Origin: Fibrobacter succinogenes
GTDB taxonomy: Bacteria; Fibrobacterota; Fibrobacteria; Fibrobacterales; Fibrobacteraceae
DNA length: 64,000 nt
Direction: 5' to 3'
NCBI GenBank assembly: GCA_902794535.1
Contig: CADBHQ010000028.1
Coordinates: forward strand, 16,130-80,129
Below are positions 60,998-64,000 of the stretch, in pieces. The notes under the pieces are model-generated. The model was not told the origin of the DNA. It saw only the letters and a list, made by a program, of their open reading frames with translations, and did not search any database. The translations under genes and the position numbers were made by a program. Positions within the stretch are counted from its first letter, which is position 1. Each line of letters opens with the position of its first letter.

Positions 60998-63580
60998 ATG
61001 ATTATGAAAAAATTTGGCGCAAAACAAACTGTTTTGACAATAATGGCCGCTGCAGCATTTTCGCAGGCGGCTACGGCGGAATTCAATTGGAGTAACGTGA
61101 GCATGGGCGGGGGCGGATTCGTCTCCGCCGTGATAGCTTCTCCGGTCGACAAGGGACTTTTCTACGCCCGCACCGATGTGGGCGGCGCGTATCGCTGGAA
61201 CGAATCGACTACCCGCTGGGAATCGATGATGGACTGGGTCGATGTTTCCGAGCGCGGCCTTTTGGGAATCGAGGCCATTGCCGTTGACCCGCAGGAATCG
61301 GGCGTCGTTTATATGGTGGCGGGAACCAGTTACTGGAATAGCGGCCGTACGGCGTTTCTCCGCAGTAGCGACAAGGGTGAATCCTGGGAAGTGATTTACA
61401 CCTGGGACGAAGACGGGACCAAGGGCACCAAGGTGGCGCGCTTTAGTGCACACGGCAACGGTATGGGCCGCGGAAACGGCGAAGCCTTGGCGGTCGACCC
61501 GAACGATTCCAAAATTATGTTCTACGGTTCCAAGAACAAGGGCCTTTGGAAATCGACGGACAACGGTTCTAGCTGGAGCCATGTGGATGCGTGGACAAAG
61601 GCCGCCGGGAGCGATACGACTTGGAATGGCTCGGGCTTTAGCTTTGTTCAGTATGCGCCGGGGAGTTCGAAGGTGATGTATGCCGGATTCTTGCGTGAGG
61701 GGACGACGGCCAAGGGCTCGTTCGAAAATGTGTTCACCTCGACCGACGGCGGTGCAAGCTGGAAGGCGCTTCCGATTCCGGATTCGTTGCGCAGCACGGC
61801 CGGCGGAAGCATTGTGCGCTTGATGCCGCAGCGTGCGGTGATTTCGGGCGACGGTAAAACGATGACAGTGACCTTTGCCGATGGCGCAGGCCCGCATTCC
61901 ATGATGTGGGACGAAGGCTGGGGCATGATTTACGACGGCTTTGGTCGCGGTGCGGTGCTGCAGCTTGATGTGGCGTCGGCGACTTGGTCCGACGTTTCTC
62001 CGGAAAACTTCCTGGACGAAGGCGGTGACGCCAAGTACGACAAGGTAGACGTGAAAGGTATGGTCGACTGCGAAGCCGCTGGCGGCACCGGCAAGACTTG
62101 CGAAGAATATTACCCCTACATTGCCCCTTATGGTGGCATAGCCATCAATCCGAAAAATGCAAACGAAATGGTGGTGACCACCGAAGGCTATCGAGGCCCG
62201 CAGTTCTGGTACACGGCCACGAGCGATACCAGCGGCAAATGGAGCGACCAGTGGGGTACTAACATTTACCACACGACTGACGGCGGCAAAACCTGGATTG
62301 CAAGCTTCAAGTATTACTGGATGGAAGGCGGTGTGTATCCGACGACCAAGCAGATGGATGCCAATGGAATTGGCTGGATGCATAACGGTTCTATTCACTG
62401 GTCCGGTAGCGTTGCCATGGATCCGTTCGACAACAACCGCGTCTTTGTGACTTCGGGTAACGGCATTTTCCGCTGCGACAACCTGAGCGATTATGTGTAC
62501 AAGGAAGCGGAGAATTCTTGGGAAGAACCGCAACTCACCATGAACCAGGTGTGGCATTTCTCGGCGCATGGCGTCGAAGAAACGGTGCCTTTCGAAGTAG
62601 TGAGTATTCCGGGCGGACCGATGGTTTCGATTATCGGCGACTACGACGGATTCCGTCACGATGACATCGCAAAATATCCGGCATTCAGGCACAAGACGAA
62701 TGTTGGCGGCGATTATGTATCGCTGGGCACGACGCAGGGCCTTGCTTATGCTCCCAAGAGCGGTAAGCTTGCAAAGGTGGCTGACAAGCGCGCCTATGAA
62801 GGCCTGTACAATGACATACCCATTGCTCCGGTGCAGTATTCCCTTGACTCGGGTAAGACTTGGACGGTGGAAACCTATACAGGACCTGACAAGAACGCAG
62901 CCAAGGGTACTGTGGCTCTTTCGGCAAAAGGTACTTACACTATCTGGGTTCCGATGGAAGGAACGACCGATGTCTACCGCAATTACAACGGCACGACTTG
63001 GGAAAAGGTTTCAGGAATCGACAACTCTGCTTTTGTGGTGGGCGATCCTGAAAACGACGAAGTATTCTATGCCTACACCAAGGCGGATGGCAAGTTCTAT
63101 AAGAGTTCCGATGCGGGCGCAAGCTTCAAGGCTGTGAGTACGCCTGGTGAAAGCGCTTTCAAGAAGTTCCGTGCCATTCCGGGCTACGAGGGCGACTTGT
63201 GGCTGCCTGTCGCTATTCAGGATCCGTCGAACGGAACGCCGGCAAGCGGAAAGCTGTTGCATTCAACCGATGGAGGTGCCTCTTGGGCTGCGGTTGAAGG
63301 TGTCGGTTACTGCGAAGCGGTGGGCTTTGGCGCTCCCAAGGAAAAGGGCGGCTATCCGGCGATTTATGTGTTTGCAACTGTCGGTAACGTGACGGGTGTG
63401 TTCGGCTCTGACGATAAGGGTAAAACCTGGACTCGCGTCAATGACGACGGTCACGAATACGGCGGACTTGCCAACGGCGAATTCGTGATGGGTGAATACC
63501 TACGGCGTGGTTTACATGAGTACGGCGGGTCGCGGCATCGCTGCTCGCGTGCCGAGCAATTGGAAAATGGGTACGTCTAA
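60998..63580 (+). CDS. GH74 xyloglucanase-like enzyme, C-terminus frameshifted
   Basis: Secreted GH74 endo-xyloglucanase-type enzyme acting on plant xyloglucan. The 860-residue frame has a signal peptide (about 1-27, ending QAATA) and two beta-propeller halves with BNR/Asp-box-like SxDxGxSW repeats such as STDNGSSW, TDGGKTW and STDGGASW. The first catalytic Asp is in ARTDVGGAYRW (about residue 59). After GGLANGEFVMG the frame runs into LRRGLHEYGGSRHRCSRAEQLE and stops. The next frame supplies the missing family end (NTYGVVYMSTAGRGIAAR) and a T9SS-like domain. So one small indel near 63491-63500 breaks the gene. Starts at 60998 or 61004 both fit. Confidence 0.82.
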   Translation: MIMKKFGAKQTVLTIMAAAAFSQAATAEFNWSNVSMGGGGFVSAVIASPVDKGLFYARTDVGGAYRWNESTTRWESMMDWVDVSERGLLGIEAIAVDPQESGVVYMVAGTSYWNSGRTAFLRSSDKGESWEVIYTWDEDGTKGTKVARFSAHGNGMGRGNGEALAVDPNDSKIMFYGSKNKGLWKSTDNGSSWSHVDAWTKAAGSDTTWNGSGFSFVQYAPGSSKVMYAGFLREGTTAKGSFENVFTSTDGGASWKALPIPDSLRSTAGGSIVRLMPQRAVISGDGKTMTVTFADGAGPHSMMWDEGWGMIYDGFGRGAVLQLDVASATWSDVSPENFLDEGGDAKYDKVDVKGMVDCEAAGGTGKTCEEYYPYIAPYGGIAINPKNANEMVVTTEGYRGPQFWYTATSDTSGKWSDQWGTNIYHTTDGGKTWIASFKYYWMEGGVYPTTKQMDANGIGWMHNGSIHWSGSVAMDPFDNNRVFVTSGNGIFRCDNLSDYVYKEAENSWEEPQLTMNQVWHFSAHGVEETVPFEVVSIPGGPMVSIIGDYDGFRHDDIAKYPAFRHKTNVGGDYVSLGTTQGLAYAPKSGKLAKVADKRAYEGLYNDIPIAPVQYSLDSGKTWTVETYTGPDKNAAKGTVALSAKGTYTIWVPMEGTTDVYRNYNGTTWEKVSGIDNSAFVVGDPENDEVFYAYTKADGKFYKSSDAGASFKAVSTPGESAFKKFRAIPGYEGDLWLPVAIQDPSNGTPASGKLLHSTDGGASWAAVEGVGYCEAVGFGAPKEKGGYPAIYVFATVGNVTGVFGSDDKGKTWTRVNDDGHEYGGLANGEFVMGEYLRRGLHEYGGSRHRCSRAEQLENGYV

Positions 63581-63854
63581 TTCGGACGGCACGACTAAGG
63601 TCGCTCCGGCTGCGAAAACGGTAGCTGACGCTTCTGTCGGCTATAGTCACGGAAATCTGGAACTCCGCCTGAATGCAAGCGTTGCCCGCGTAAGTGTGTT
63701 CGACATGCGTGGCAAGAAACTTTCTAGTCGCTATTACAGCAGTTCTGTGACGATTCCGGTCAAAGATCTGGTGAAGGCGAAGGGGAGTTACTTCGTGCGC
63801 GTCGATAACGGAAAGAAGGTCCTGTTTGCAAACCGCGTGATTGTGACGCGATAA
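63492..63854 (+). pseudogene. C-terminal remnant of the GH74 gene with T9SS-like domain
   Basis: This frame completes the GH74 protein: AGRGIAARVPSNWKMGT, then a short linker and a C-terminal domain of about 70 residues (LELRLNASVARVSVFDMRGKKL ... VRVDNGKKVLFANRVIVTR) of the type A sorting-domain pattern. It has no usable start of its own and no ribosome-binding site. Joining both frames would give about 950 residues. Confidence 0.7.
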
Positions 63855-63885
63855 TTGAAATAAGACAACAGCTCTGCAAAATTAA

Positions 63886-63915
63886 AAAGTCCCGCTCATC
63901 AAGCGGGACTTTTTG
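63886..63915. terminator. Bidirectional intrinsic terminator
   Basis: Hairpin AAAAAGTCCCGCT/AGCGGGACTTTTT with a 5-nt loop, between the GH74 gene and a convergent gene at the window edge. Confidence 0.85.
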
Positions 63916-63933
63916 TGGTCTAAACTTTATAGA

Positions 63934-64000
63934 CTACTTCTTCTTGGTCTTCTTGCTTTCGAGCCATTCGTCGAAGGTAATGCTGCGATCGAGCACTCCG
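63934..64000 (-). CDS. Partial gene at the window edge (C-terminus only)
   Basis: The minus strand reads ...VLDRSITFDEWLESKKTKKK and then a TAG stop (63934-63936), preceding the terminator. Only about 21 residues are visible, too few to name a family. Confidence 0.55.
   Translation of the reverse strand, partial: GVLDRSITFDEWLESKKTKKK

Overview
The window looks like a chromosomal segment of a Fibrobacter (Fibrobacter succinogenes-like) bacterium. The evidence is a lipoprotein carrying the Fibrobacter succinogenes major paralogous (FISUMP) domain behind a Ser-rich linker, several other poly-Ser-linked surface proteins, plant-polysaccharide hydrolases (three GH43 enzymes and a GH74 enzyme), a C-terminal module resembling type IX sorting domains, and promoters built on a recurrent TATATTTG box. 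No tRNA, rRNA, CRISPR array, transposase or complete prophage was recognised.

Layout. 0-2 kb: malate dehydrogenase and a small outer-membrane barrel. 2.3-7.9 kb: three secreted GH43 enzymes that share one C-terminal tag, ending tail-to-tail with an S1/P1-nuclease-like gene. 9-10.6 kb: thiS-thiF-thiG. 10.7-16.1 kb: an AsmA/DUF748 envelope protein, a sugar nucleotidyltransferase, an RNA methyltransferase, a GNAT acetyltransferase and dUTPase. 16.1-18.2 kb: a ParE/RelB-type toxin-antitoxin pair with a DUF2442 relic, then the FISUMP lipoprotein. 18.6-19.6 kb: meso-diaminopimelate dehydrogenase. 19.8-23.7 kb: a four-gene, overlapping operon (C39-like peptidase, RimK-like ATP-grasp ligase, GCS2-type ligase, N-formylglutamate amidohydrolase), the best candidate for an undescribed biosynthetic system. 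25.8-31 kb: dnaA with a possible origin, a squalene/phytoene-synthase-like gene, lspA and an RluD-type gene. 31-41.8 kb: alr, a TonB/AgmX-like protein, an M29 aminopeptidase, a GLUG-repeat surface protein, ssb-(membrane protein)-asd, a NamZ-like protein and superoxide dismutase. 41.9-48.2 kb: lipoproteins, a broken barrel gene, a small-ORF cassette with a structured leader, and AT-rich ORFans. 48.3-50.3 kb: leuD-leuC, with LeuC lacking an Fe-S ligand motif. 51-53 kb: an M23 peptidase with an unusual cytosolic domain. 53.5-60.7 kb: a 2,421-residue tandem-repeat surface protein. 61-63.9 kb: a frameshifted GH74 enzyme.

How it works together. The GH43, GH74, GLUG-repeat, FISUMP and giant-repeat proteins fit a cell-surface, plant-fibre-attached life. 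Asd, Ddh and Alr supply diaminopimelate and D-Ala for peptidoglycan; the L,D-transpeptidase, M23 and NamZ-like proteins remodel it. Several monocistronic genes have the -10 box about 6-10 nt before the ATG and no Shine-Dalgarno sequence, suggesting leaderless mRNAs. At least four families of dispersed intergenic repeats occur. Four genes are damaged or irregular (leuC, the GH74 gene, the 43.5-44.7 kb barrel and the C39 gene start); real decay and assembly error cannot be separated from the sequence alone.
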